Source of the DNA: Rhytidiadelphus loreus | Taxonomy: Eukaryota > Streptophyta > Bryopsida > Hypnales > Hylocomiaceae | Reading direction: 5' to 3' | Assembly: GCA_947034895.1 (NCBI GenBank) | Contig: OX344761.1 | Span: forward strand, 34,546,863-34,610,862 | DNA length: 64,000 nt | In this document: in pieces, positions 22,236 through 32,573 of the stretch | Position numbering within the stretch: position 1 is the first letter of the stretch | Layout of the letters: the number at the start of each line of letters is the position of its first letter | The notes under the pieces: generated by a model | The model's input: only the letters and a program-made list of their open reading frames with translations | Databases searched by the model: none | Told to the model about the DNA's origin: nothing | Program-made: the position numbers and the translations under genes

Positions 22236-24161
22236 TTAACCCATAAAGGCCCATTGTCCCCTTGGAGGACAATTTGGAGTTTGGATAGGTTCCTATGAGT
22301 TGAAATTTCACTTGAATAATTTTTTTTGTAAATGTGTAGTTTTGCAAGAGGCTCATGAATATGTAATTTTTATTTCAATTTGATGCTAGGTGAAGAAGTT
22401 ATGAGGGGTCTTAGGCAAGTTTTCATTCGAGGGATAAACTCGGCTGCCAAAATTTTGTTGACTAAGGCCAAAGGTAGATGCAAAGGCTGTGCTGGTAAAA
22501 AAGGCAAAGACTGAGGTGGGCAACAGGTGAAGGGGCTAGGACCCCCTTGACATATGAAAGCCTTTGGGATTTCATGCCGTGGTCTCATGGCATAAATTCT
22601 ACGGTATGAAAAATAAATCTACAAATAAATGAGAAATATCAGTGTCATTTGCCATGAAGAAAAAATTAATTAGCAAAATGTAGAAATTGTTTCATTGGTA
22701 TGTGATGAGAAGTTTTAGGAGAGAATCATTTTTATAGTAAAATTCATTGTCCATTACAAATCCTCAAAGGATATGGGATAATTTGAAGATGAAAGATTGA
22801 TTGCTCATTGTCAAAATTTAGGAATTGTGTTTGAAGTAGAATTTCAAACCTCATTAGGCATTCTAAAAAAAATAAAAATTCCAAAAAACTTTGGAGTAAA
22901 ATAAGTTGGTAAATCAAGATAAATTTCATCTTAAAAAATCCGTTTGAGATTTTGATCTTCCAATAAAAAATTATGGACAAAATTCAGAGAGGATGTTTGA
23001 AAATGTTAAGAAAAATTCCCTTCCAACCCTTCTCTAAATTTTTGTCCATAATTTTTTATTGGAGGCTCAAAATCTCAAACGGATTTTTAGAGATGAAATT
23101 TATTTTGATTTACTAACTTATTTTATTTCAAAGTTTTTGTAAATTTTATTTTACTATGCCTAAATGAGGTCTAAAATTCTACTTCAAACACAATTCTTAC
23201 TTTAAACTTAATTGTCAATGGTTGAGCTCCTACTAATTCTAATTTACATATCCCACATGGGTTGTTCTAACTCCTACTACCCCATATGTATATAAAGAGC
23301 TTCTAGAACTCAAAACAAGTTTTAAACTACTTCTACAGCTATGTGAATCGTCTTGATGAATTTAAATTTAAAAAATTTATACTTCAATTTTCAAGAAATG
23401 AAATTATGTCACATTGCATACCTCACTTGGTGACCCTTTGCATGTCCACTGTGTGGATGCCCTGAAGGAAGTTGGATGAAAGAGGTCAAGCTTAGAGTTC
23501 CCAATGGAAGAAACAATCCGGGATCAAACTAGGAACAAAGGTGAAGCCATTTTCCAAATCTTGCCCAAAGCCTTAGCCTATATATTATTCACATAATCCT
23601 TTTGAATTTTATAGGAAGTAGAGGATTTATTTTTTTCCCAATTTATTTTTGTAACCTTCTAAAGCATTAGTATATCTTTCAATCTATATTTCGGATTCCC
23701 AAGTTGCAAAATTATGTGTTGGGAAATGTGTTCAAAAAATTATATTGTATGTTGTGAACTTTTGGACATCGTTGCATTGCAAGTTTTCTTTTAATGTGCT
23801 CCATTTCTTTTTTTTGCTTGAAATTTTTGGAAGACATGATTAACATCATTTTGAGTATAATAGATTTTTTATTTCAAAATCTATGGTGGAAAATTTTTCC
23901 ACAAGCAATGGTCAAAGGCATCTAAAATTGTCCAACATAGTGGAAAAATAAAAAACTTTCCCTACAAATTTTATATCTTTCAATCCCTATGGTCAAGTGT
24001 CACAAAATATTCACCACTTCTTCTACAAGTCTACTACAAGATCCTATGGTTAGATTTACAGAAAAAAACATTTTTTTGAAAATTCCAATGAATGCAGCAA
24101 TAGGGGCAGTTTTGGATGGTTTTTTTTTACAGAAAAAATGGCCTTGGGCCTTTTGGGTTAA
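22236..24161 (+). mobile_element. composite TTAA element carrying a foldback insertion
   Basis: The left end TTAACCCATAAAGGCCC with GTCCCCTTGGAGGAC matches family C left ends. A matching right end lies about 1.9 kb away: AAGATCCTATGGTTAGA, GGGGCAGTTTTGG, then GGCCTTTTGGGTTAA at 24161. Between them lies the foldback copy D2 (22725-23300) and other sequence, so the element appears to have been enlarged by insertion. That the two ends belong to one original element is inferred. Confidence 0.5.
22725..23300. repeat. foldback element, family D copy D2
   Basis: Opposite-orientation copy of 12013-12565. The central palindrome pairs GAAGTAGAATTTCAAACCTC (about 22829) with GAGGTCTAAAATTCTACTTC (about 23168). 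The right outer end carries ATGGTTGAGCTCCTACTAAT and CCCATATGTATA. These are the reverse complement of the left outer end of D1. Confidence 0.72.
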
Positions 24162-25002
24162 ACTATTCCCGTACTTAATTGCAATTAAGTGACTGTTAAT
24201 TTTCTAAATTTTGGTTTCAAAATCAAAGAAAATTTTCTAAAGTGCGGTTCAAAGTGTCCTACAAAGTTCTATTTTGAAAATTATTAGAAATTAGATGCTT
24301 TATCCAAAAATTCTTTATTTGGGGAGGAAGATTTATGATTTTGAATTGCTAATACTACAAAAATATTTTTTTCTAAGAAAAAGTACCTCCCACTATGTTA
24401 AATTGCTTACTTTTACAGTTTTAGTTTTTTCTACCTTACGTGTGTACTTTTTACATGTACCTAGCTAGGTTTAGTAGTTGTAAGTGATCTTTTGAAAAGG
24501 AATCGTAGACTCAACCACAAAATAGGGGCAACCTTAATTCATGTGTGCTTTTTACTAGGCCAAGATGCAAGTCAAAAGCACACATGTAGAATAAATTTTT
24601 TCATTGGTAAATATTTTTTCATATCGCCAAATAAAAGTTGATTGATCAATTATTATTTATCAACCATTTAGTTAATTCCTATTATTATTTTTTTGATAGT
24701 ATAAGTTTCTGAATTTTGAAGAAATATGTGCTTCAAAAAGTTCTTTATCAACTCTCTTTATTTTTGTATATGTTTATTAAAACAATGCAATTATATGATG
24801 GACCAATATACAAACAACATAAAAAGTTATGTAGTATATGAAACGCTATACAAGTTATTTGATGCAACAATCATAGTTTCACTTGCAATGATTCTAGCAC
24901 TTCAACTTAAAGTAGTGGGCTTATGAGCCCTAATCTTGGAGTTAATAGCATCAAAATTTTATAGGTGTTTAACCAAAAAAAAGTTTGAATTTTTCCAATT
25001 TA
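24162..25002. other. no gene seen
   Basis: Very AT-rich, with only short open frames of low complexity. No repeat ends or motifs recognised. Confidence 0.45.
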
Positions 25003-25290
25003 TTAACTTCTAAAGTCTCAAGACCTTTTTTTAATCAAAAAACACTAGCTCAAAATTGCCAATATATTGCAAAGAACAAAAAACTTTACAAATTGCACTT
25101 TTTACATATCTAACCATAAGATCTTGCACTAGACTAGTACAAGAATGCAAGGAAGAAATTTTAGAAACTTTCACACGTAGATTGCAAGATATTTGCATTT
25201 AACATGAAGAAAGGTAGATTTTTGAGCATGTTCTTTGACTCAATTATTTGATTTTGAATCCTCTTCAGTCTTAACTTAAAAGTTTTGCAA
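25003..25290 (-). mobile_element. truncated TTAA element just upstream of a gene
   Basis: Left end TTAACTTCTAAAGTCTCAAG. The reversed right subterminal block follows: CTAACCATAAGATCTTGCAC and GTAGATTGCAAGATATTTGC. The match stops shortly before the ATG at 25329, so the copy is cut about 290 bp in. It therefore occupies the 5' flank of the coiled-coil/RING-like gene. Confidence 0.6.
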
Positions 25291-25328
25291 CCCTCAAAAA
25301 ATTGGGTCCTCCAGCATTGAAGGATAAG

Positions 25329-26528
25329 ATGGCGGGCATTGTGAAGGAGTGCGCAAGGTATATCAATCAGCATTGTGGAGGTCGGGGCATTAGTGGAAGT
25401 GGAAGTGCTACTGGAGCTGGTAGTGGTGGGGGTGGAGGTACAAGTGGAGAGATTAGTGGCGACAATGTAGTGTGGAAGGTGGAGCAGCTCTTGAAGGAGA
25501 TCCAGTCGAGGACTCAAGCACTGGAAAAATCTGGGCAGACAATTCAGGCCCTGGAGGTAAAGACTAGAAAAGTTGCTGCTACCGGTCTAGAGTTGGAAGC
25601 TGAGGATGAGCGCCTCAATGAAGTTAAGGATGACCTACGGAAGAAGAGCAAGGGCCATATTGTAGCCGGGGAGGTGACAAAAAAGGCCGAGTGTGACAAA
25701 CAACAGCGTCAGGTTAGCAAACAAATTGCAACTAACAATGATCTTTGTGAGTCCAACCAAGCGTCCTTGGAGAAATTGAAGGTGACCTTAGAGCGTGATC
25801 GCACTCAACATGAGCATTGGGAACACGACCTAGAAACGATGCGAAAGAAATGGGCAGCTGAGAAAGCATCGCAATACTCTATGAAGCCGAAAGATCCTGT
25901 TGGAATTAACGTGTTGGAAGAGGGTGTTGCTCCAAATTTGAAGGTAGATACACCATGTGGAAGCTGCTCGCATCTATTTGTTGCCAACTGTGCTGTGCCT
26001 TTCTCATGTGGCTACCTGTTTCACCCATGGTGCTTGTGGGGCGAACTAGTGTCTGGTAGGGCCGTTTGTCCTCGTTGCAAAGTAGTGGCGAAGCAGAGTT
26101 GGTTGGAATCATGGGGGTGTGACGGTTTACAACAACTGGATCGGGATTCTATCGTCAAAAAAGAAGAATGTATGCCTCTGCCTTCCAAGCTTGCTGTCCG
26201 AAAGAGAGCAGTTGTTGGAAACATTGACTCTTCACTACCAACGAAGGTTATTAAGCCGAGGGGGGCGAATAAGGGTGTATCATCCCCTAGTGGTTCTTCT
26301 CAAGCTCCGTTGCCCTCGATTGGTCCTCCTGAGGGTCCATCACCTGTTGCTGGTAAGAGTGGAACACATGTCCCTCAAATTCTGGCTCCACTTCACCCAA
26401 TTATCCTACCAATTCTGTACTTTGCTAACCGTCCGCATGGGAGCCCAGACATAGAAGCTATTGCTACAGCGATTGAATGCCTCGATCAACATAGTACGTG
26501 TCCAATGTTCCTCGTCGACAAGAATTGA
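25329..26528 (+). CDS. coiled-coil protein with RING-like zinc motif
   Basis: A 399-aa single open frame. The ATG at 25329 (AAGATGGCGG) is a good plant start; the frame is open a little further upstream but without an ATG. Residues 21-45 are Gly/Ser-rich and about 46-185 form a long charged coiled coil. Residues 210-250 hold C210-x2-C213, C227-x4-H232-x2-C235 and C247-x2-C250. This resembles a RING finger but lacks the sixth ligand expected just after C235 (sequence CLWGE), so it may bind one zinc or be a divergent RING. A basic, proline-rich tail follows. If it is a RING protein it could act as a ubiquitin ligase, but I do not recognise the family. The neighbours give no functional clue. Confidence 0.72.
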   Translation: MAGIVKECARYINQHCGGRGISGSGSATGAGSGGGGGTSGEISGDNVVWKVEQLLKEIQSRTQALEKSGQTIQALEVKTRKVAATGLELEAEDERLNEVKDDLRKKSKGHIVAGEVTKKAECDKQQRQVSKQIATNNDLCESNQASLEKLKVTLERDRTQHEHWEHDLETMRKKWAAEKASQYSMKPKDPVGINVLEEGVAPNLKVDTPCGSCSHLFVANCAVPFSCGYLFHPWCLWGELVSGRAVCPRCKVVAKQSWLESWGCDGLQQLDRDSIVKKEECMPLPSKLAVRKRAVVGNIDSSLPTKVIKPRGANKGVSSPSGSSQAPLPSIGPPEGPSPVAGKSGTHVPQILAPLHPIILPILYFANRPHGSPDIEAIATAIECLDQHSTCPMFLVDKN

Positions 26529-26667
26529 AATAGTTTCTTGCTGCTTGAAGTTGTGTAGATTACTTAGTTGGATTTTACTCCTATTCATCACTCTTTCATG
26601 TCTTCCAGTTTGTTGGAAATGCGTTGGTTCTCTGTCCTAAATCATGAATTTGCTCTGTTGATGTGGT

Positions 26668-26952
26668 ATGCTGAAAACAACAAATGAAACAATTGAAGCA
26701 AGGAGGAAGCTGGAAGAAGAAGCTTCCAACGCAGGAGTGACAGCTGTGTCTCAGTCCAAGCCACACTCATCAAACGTTGATGGGATTGCTAACTCAAATA
26801 AAGACAAACTTGCTGTTGAAGAACAAGGAACTCCATTGGAGTCATCGAAGTCATCGCAGACCATTTCAGCCGCAATAGATGCGTATATAGCAAATTGTCT
26901 TGACGAGCTTGGGCATAGACCTGTTACCTCATTAGCGTACAGTTCAGATTAG
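26668..26952 (+). CDS. small unrecognised protein or 3' exon
   Basis: A 94-aa open frame starting at an ATG 140 bp after the stop of the RING-like gene and on the same strand. It is hydrophilic, Ser/Lys/Glu-rich, with a short helical start (EARRKLEEEAS) and an Asp/Ala-rich end (SAAIDAYIANCLDELG). Composition is protein-like and unlike the AT-rich noise frames nearby. It could be a separate small gene or an exon of an alternative transcript of the upstream gene. Function unknown. Confidence 0.4.
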   Translation: MLKTTNETIEARRKLEEEASNAGVTAVSQSKPHSSNVDGIANSNKDKLAVEEQGTPLESSKSSQTISAAIDAYIANCLDELGHRPVTSLAYSSD

Positions 26953-27571
26953 GACCATGTTGGAAATGGACTTTTCATGAGGATAATAACAATTTTGATC
27001 TTTTGTTAGTTATAAGCTAAGCGTTGACTGCCTCTTTGTCTGCTTGCTTGAGCATCCCTATTAAATAATAATAAAAGACCTTCTCATTTCAATACTTGAC
27101 ATCTTTCACAGTGTCAACATGCTCCTCTAGGGCAGAGAAATTACTACGTTGCAATGGTAGTGTAAAGTGCACATTAACTAAACACAAAGAAATGACAGGT
27201 CTAAACTGGAACTATGCACTAGCAACCTTCTTTCTGTCAACGTTGGAAACACATCACATCCTGAACCCAAATCCATGCAAGATATGTACTCAACTTTTTG
27301 AGACAAATGATCACAAGAAATTGAGTGGCAAAGAAGTTGAAACACAAAGCATACACGTAGAAAATAGGCATGTATTAGTGATCCCTGAACATCAATGTTC
27401 ACACTGTTTGCTACTAGAGTTGCTTTTGACATGAAAATTGGGCTAAAGACCCAAGTGGTAGAAAAAGCTACCTTGACAGAATTGAAAGCCGAATTGTTCC
27501 AAGTGTGACCAAAAAGCGTGTGTAGCACTAGTTTTGCTAAGTCCCAACTAACATGCTACTATTTCAAAAGT
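26953..27571. other. no gene seen
   Basis: Intergenic stretch between a plus-strand and a minus-strand gene. AATAATAATAAAAG near 27065 could provide a polyadenylation signal for the plus-strand unit. An open frame at 27096-27434 (+) has no recognisable features. Confidence 0.35.
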
Positions 27572-29362
27572 CTACGGTGGTAAGACTTGTGCTACTATCT
27601 GAGACCCTTCGTGCCTAGGGTTGATATTAACATCTAGATACCCCTCTCGCTGCAACCTAAACTGGAACTCCTCTGGAGCCACATCGCCTAGGGTGATAGA
27701 AACCTCTTTCCAAATGTGGGTTAGGTGCCAACTTCGATCAACTTCGAACGTTGCAACCATGACACCTTCAAAATAGCAACGAAGGAACACCATTTCTTCT
27801 TCACTTGTTTGGTCGATTTGTTCCCAAGTAACACCATCTCGTGCTAAACACTCCCTTCCATATTTGAAGTTCGAATATAGAGTGGATCTCCCTAAATGGT
27901 ATCTATACACAAAACACAAGTTAATGAACCTATAATGCACACAACACAATTGGGAACACCCTCAACCACACATTGTAACGGTCTTTGCAACAATGCAATG
28001 TTGTTGCCTACATCTAGTAAGTTAGCAAGTTAGTGATTGTGGACAGAATTCTAGAAACACAACAATGGAAATTCGTTGGCAACAGAGAGTAGGCATCAAA
28101 AGCCTTTTGTACCCAAGTAAAGACTGAGATCAATCAAACACACTTGAAAGTTACAGACGACATAGAAATTGTACACATGACGATATCTGTTGCAACCACA
28201 ATTTTCTACTCCCACCCCGGGTCCATGAGACTTGTGAACAACTCATTACTGGGGTTGTTCAGAACATACAAGGTAGATGTCCGTCTCATGCTGTCGCCAT
28301 CTGGGGCAAAGAGATCAACAAAAACATGTAGTAGAAGAAACCATTGCAGATGCCCCATGCGGCTCCCAGTGGTGGCTTTAGTTACCGATTGGAAGTCCGC
28401 CCTAAACTTCGCTCTGAAAGCCTCGCTAATATGCATATTGGGAAGAGGCCACTCGGCATCAGTGAATGCTGGCAACAGTAGTGGCTCAATGCTGCCACAT
28501 AAAACACCTGGTGTGGGGGGAATATACACACAATTAGAGAAAAAAAATCCCATTGTTAAGGAGATCAGTGTAGGACCTTCCTGCGCGGGTGGCCTCACCA
28601 ACATCGCTGTGTAGAACAACAATGACTCCCAGTATAGAGTCCGGCTCCACCCAGTCCTCAAAGTATGACTAGTACAAAACTGTTACCAACAGCGAACACA
28701 ACACAGAATTAACAACTATTAAAGATGAAGGTCAACATGAACTTGAGAATTAAACATATCTGCTGGAAACAACAAGTGAATTAAATTATAGTGGCTTCCA
28801 AGGCTTCACGAAATCTCATAGTTGCAGGGAACTCGATCATGGCGTTCTTCTGGATCTAACAACACTTGGTGTCTTTCGTAGGCATGTCTCACCAACACGG
28901 ACTGCAGTTCCTGCTTGTTGGTGACAACCCTTCGCTTGTCCACCTTGAACCGGAAATCTACAATTTGAGCTTTGTATGCCCCCCTCATGTTGTCACCTCC
29001 AAGCCTGTGCGCCTCTTTAGCCCAACTGCCGCCCCTTCCTGGATTAAGCCTCACCCACGAAAATCTCTCGTATCGGGTGGGAATCCACTCACCATCATCA
29101 TTGTATGTAGTGTGCAAGGTGACTGTACACACCTAGGTACGAGATTGACGATTCTCCATCGAGGCTCTTAATTGTGGTCAAATGTATGCCTCAAGTCTAT
29201 TGCAAAGGCGGATCCTTGTTTGAGTGGAGACAAACTATATGCAACCGGATAATTTGAACTCCAATTGTACCTTCCCGCCAAAGGTACTTCCACCCATCAC
29301 CCTCACGGTGTGGTGGCTCCACTACTTGTTGTAAGCACCGTACAGACGGGACGTCCTAAGCA
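27572..29362 (-). CDS. multi-exon gene of unknown function
   Basis: I infer at least four coding exons on the minus strand. They are 29132-28833 (acceptor ACCTAG; the phase-0 GTTCCC donor is weak), 28668-28599 (CTAG acceptor, GTGAGG donor), 28507-28216 (CACCAG acceptor, GTGGGA donor) and 27902-27572 (GTATAG acceptor, TAG stop). The phases of the last three joins agree (1 and 2), which supports the model. A further exon probably lies at about 29362-29240, with GDGWKYLWREG. The product contains stretches such as SWVRLNPGRGGSW, VDFRFKVDKRRVV and WPLPNMHISEAF. It is rich in Arg, Trp and Glu. I recognise no domain. The true start is not found. Neither frameshifts nor stops interrupt the inferred exons. 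Confidence 0.5.
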
Positions 29363-30151
29363 TGGTACATACATTGTCAACAACGATTTTTTTATAAAAC
29401 TCCAAGGACCATTTTCATGATGCCACCTTTAATTAATGGTTTCCATTCATTTGCAACTATTGGTTGAAACACCTTCACAATCTGATGTCACCACCTGAGG
29501 TTCCAACATGGACAACGCCATGTTGGAATTAAAATGGATTTTCCATCGTACTTTTCTCAAAATTAGGCCATTTTCTATTTGGGCAGTCCCATACCCCAAT
29601 TCTCCTCTAATGGGTTAATACTAGAAGACAAGTGGGTGTTTTCAAGAGGGAAGACTAGTAATGTTACGATATGCACAAAAGCAATGTTTGGACAAACACG
29701 AGAACTTGCATTCTGTACAATTTTTTGTTTTTTTATTTTTTTTGGTTGAATGGCTATTTACAAACTAGCACATGTCCATTTCACTATAGTAAGATGTGCA
29801 GCCAAAGAAGATGGTGTACCAACAATATATAGAAGAGAAGAAATTCAAATACTATATAGTGTAGCTACATAGAACATAGACATACATGTCGAAGTCATGT
29901 CATGTAGTCAACATCCTCTACACTTTTTGAACGAGGCAATAGTACAATAGTACTAGGGGCCACTGCTGCCAATTGAAATTTATCCGCATTGATTTGGTGT
30001 TTGGGTTTCCGCAGAAGACCTTTGCTCAGAATGGACGATAACTACGCAAGACAACTCACGAGCTCACCTTGCTTGACAATAGCTAGCTTGGCATTATCAT
30101 TTGCCAATCTAGCATTGTCATATAGAAAACAGTCTCGATTACGCTGGTAAT
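29363..30151. other. no gene seen
   Basis: Between the two minus-strand units. It may hold further 5' exons of the 27572-29362 gene or the 3' region of the pseudogene beyond it. A TTAA at about 29615 is preceded by CTCTAATGGG, weakly like a TTAA-element end. Confidence 0.35.
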
Positions 30152-31700
30152 TCATTTGTTGCAATTGATAAAATAAAAAAAAACTTGCATGTCGATCTTG
30201 GATTGTTCTAACTGATGACATGATTCTGCCATGTCTCTCATCTGCCCCGTCATTGCATCACTAGTAGCACGCGTTGCTTCCACAATAAGAGAGTGTCCCG
30301 AAACACTCTTTCTGCAAATGCTAGTACTACCGGTAAGGTGTTTGGGAGTGCATTTTGCAGTATCAAAAGAACTGATCAAATGTGGTATCACTCCGGGTGG
30401 GATGCATCCCTTCGAAGGGGGTGTTGTTGAAGTGGAAGGAGAGACAATGGAAACACCCATGAAAGTTCGCTTCCTTGAAGTGCCAACAACGTTCAATGGG
30501 GACTACGTCAATTGGGTGAAGTCGTTGTTGTTGTCTGTAGCAAGTGATGCACACATCTCATTCTCATCATATTAGAAACTAGAATCTTCGTGGTCTGGAA
30601 AATTGTCGGCGGGCACAAGAGATTTGTAATTATAGTCCTCTGTTAACATAATATCTCGAGAATGTGGAGGTCTGATAGCCGGTCGAAGGCCCTGAAAGCT
30701 GTGAATGCGATAGTAAACATCATGAGGAAAAGATTTAGGCAAACCGTCTACTTTCCTATAAGCTAAACTCACATTCCAGTAGCATGGTTGATTAGTACCA
30801 TTGCGTACATAAAAATAAGCTATACGCTTGTAATCAGGCATCATTTGATTCCATTTGTCTTTGCATGCTGGACCATCATGAGGACAAGAAGTAATGCCAG
30901 CCTTTGCGAGTTCAATACTAATTCTTTGCCATTTATTGGCATTTGGGATCATGAATTCTCGTTCGTCTTTACTGTCCAACTCGTCCATGTGAAAAATGCG
31001 CTTGGCCTCCACGAGTGCATTGATTTTTGTTGCACACCAATTTGGTCCTCATTCTCTTCTAGGTCGCTTTCCTGTATCAAGGACATCAGTAGCGCTAGCG
31101 CTTGGAGAAGGCCGGGCAAGTCCCAACAGAGTATATGCTGGTCCCACAGGGCTATCGTGCATGCTAGCTAGATGCCATGCTTGTGCAAGAGAGACGTGAA
31201 TATGAGAATTAGAAAAGAATCATTAAATTGGAAGTGCTAGGAGACATTGTGACCTGTGCAACTATGGAAATCATGAAGATGACGTGTAATTGTTGTACAA
31301 AACAAAGACGATGGCTAGCAACTCACCAATGGTCGTGAATGTGGCTGTAGATGTTGTGCACTTTTTGCTAGAAATGCGTTGATTCCCTACAAGACATGAA
31401 TTGCAAGACATACATGTTGATCTACAGTCGAAATTGTACCATGGTACATCCGGAAGGTCTATAAATTAGGCTACAGAATGTGGAACCTACTTCAGAATTT
31501 CAAAAACTTTAAAAGGAAAGAAGAGATACCTGCAATGCCAATGTCATGAGGATCTGGAGGAGCTTTGTAAGAGTGATTATTCAGGCGGTTCTCCATAATC
31601 ACTTCTCTGCACAACTTCAAATTCTGTTCACGTTGAGCATGAACTGAAGGCACTGCCAAAATGGAATTCACGACGTTGTTGTATAGTAAATACATACATT
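30152..31700 (-). pseudogene. SANT/trihelix-like DNA-binding protein pseudogene
   Basis: One frame runs uninterrupted by indels from about 31175 down to 30152, but it holds stops at 31051-31049 (TGA), 30574-30572 (TAA) and 30505-30503 (TAG). The conserved part reads PNWCATKINALVEAKR, NKWQRISIELAKAG and CKDKWNQMMPDYKRI. This matches the Trp-spaced helices of Myb/SANT-like trihelix DNA-binding domains. Upstream small exons are supported by matching splice phases. One has a GCAG|GTATCT donor near 31530. The next runs from GTAG|GGAATC to ATTG|GTGAGT near 31328-31389. The main exon begins after CACAAG. The tail (30496-30170) is Ser/Thr-rich, then helical. Probably a recently inactivated transcription-factor-like gene. 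A still functional product made from shorter pieces cannot be excluded. Confidence 0.6.
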
Positions 31701-31810
31701 GTATAAAAAATATGTATATTATACGTTTTAGAAGATTCTTGATTCGGAGGAGAAACTTACTGATGACGCTTCCGTTAGCTTCAAGATGACGCTTGTTAGC
31801 AATGGAATTG

Positions 31811-31817
31811 TATATAA
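31811..31817 (+). promoter_or_regulatory. TATA box of the 152-aa gene
   Basis: TATATAAGG lies about 95 bp before the ATG at 31906. This implies a transcription start near 31843 and a leader of roughly 60 nt. One of the clearest core promoter elements in the window. Confidence 0.6.
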
Positions 31818-31905
31818 GGTGAAAACCTTAGACAAACTTCATCAGTTCAAAGTAATCCTTTGAGTTTTTTAGAATTTGTGTTTGGATTTGGAGTTCGATA
31901 TTAAA

Positions 31906-32364
31906 ATGTCGAACTGGAGGGTTTTTATGGAGTCACAAGATGTTGAGTCTGAACCTGAGGCAGAATTAGAGCTTTCCTTATCACAGTTGTCTCATCAGCC
32001 ATTTCAGCCGGCGATTTCTTTACCATTGCCTACCTCTATCATAGATGAGGCCGGACCTTCTCGTTCGTTGAAGAAACCTCGGGTGGACCGTCGTTGGCAT
32101 GGGAATCTTGATAGGAATGCCCGTGCTTTAGTGATTCTACTTCAAATAGGATGTGTTGAGCTTAATACACATGATGTAACATTCGAAGCAAGCTATGAGG
32201 GCCTGAACGAAGACCAGTATTTTTATATGATGAGGCCAGACATAGAAGGTATTGGCCATCAACGTTGGTTGAAAGGACCAGTGAATCCTTTAACCAAGGC
32301 TGAACGTGCAGATTACGTGGCCAACACTGTCAGGCGCATCCTCAAGTTCTTGCAGATGGAATAA
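31906..32364 (+). CDS. unrecognised 152-aa acidic/basic protein
   Basis: Single-exon frame of 152 aa. The ATG at 31906 (AAAATGTCG) is chosen because it has good context and follows a TATA box at a sensible distance; the frame is open slightly upstream without an ATG. The first half is acidic and Ser/Leu-rich (ESEPEAELELSLSQLS), with a possible nuclear signal KKPRVDRRW. The second half is a compact predicted domain with ARALVILLQIGCVEL, FYMMRPDIEGIG and YVANTVRRILKFLQ at its end. AATAAA at 32454-32459 follows about 90 bp after the stop. I recognise no family. Intact reading frame with full expression signals suggests a live gene. It runs divergently from the SANT-like pseudogene. Confidence 0.62.
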   Translation: MSNWRVFMESQDVESEPEAELELSLSQLSHQPFQPAISLPLPTSIIDEAGPSRSLKKPRVDRRWHGNLDRNARALVILLQIGCVELNTHDVTFEASYEGLNEDQYFYMMRPDIEGIGHQRWLKGPVNPLTKAERADYVANTVRRILKFLQME

Positions 32365-32453
32365 TGCTCTTCATCGACTTCAGTTTTTACCTCCATTGGA
32401 TGTTGGTTGGAGTTTAGTATGTAATACATATTTTGGTGGTTCATTTGTGTGTT

Positions 32454-32459
32454 AATAAA
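32454..32459 (+). terminator. polyadenylation signal of the 152-aa gene
   Basis: AATAAA about 90 bp downstream of the stop codon at 32364, in a T/A-rich context suitable for plant 3'-end formation. Confidence 0.5.
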
Positions 32460-32573
32460 ATAAGAAAATGGGAGTTTAGATAAAGTTTACCACTTTATTT
32501 TGACTTTAGAGGTTGATTGGTCTTAGAAATTGAATAGGGACTTACCTTTAGGTATTTTCCTTGAACCAATGAG

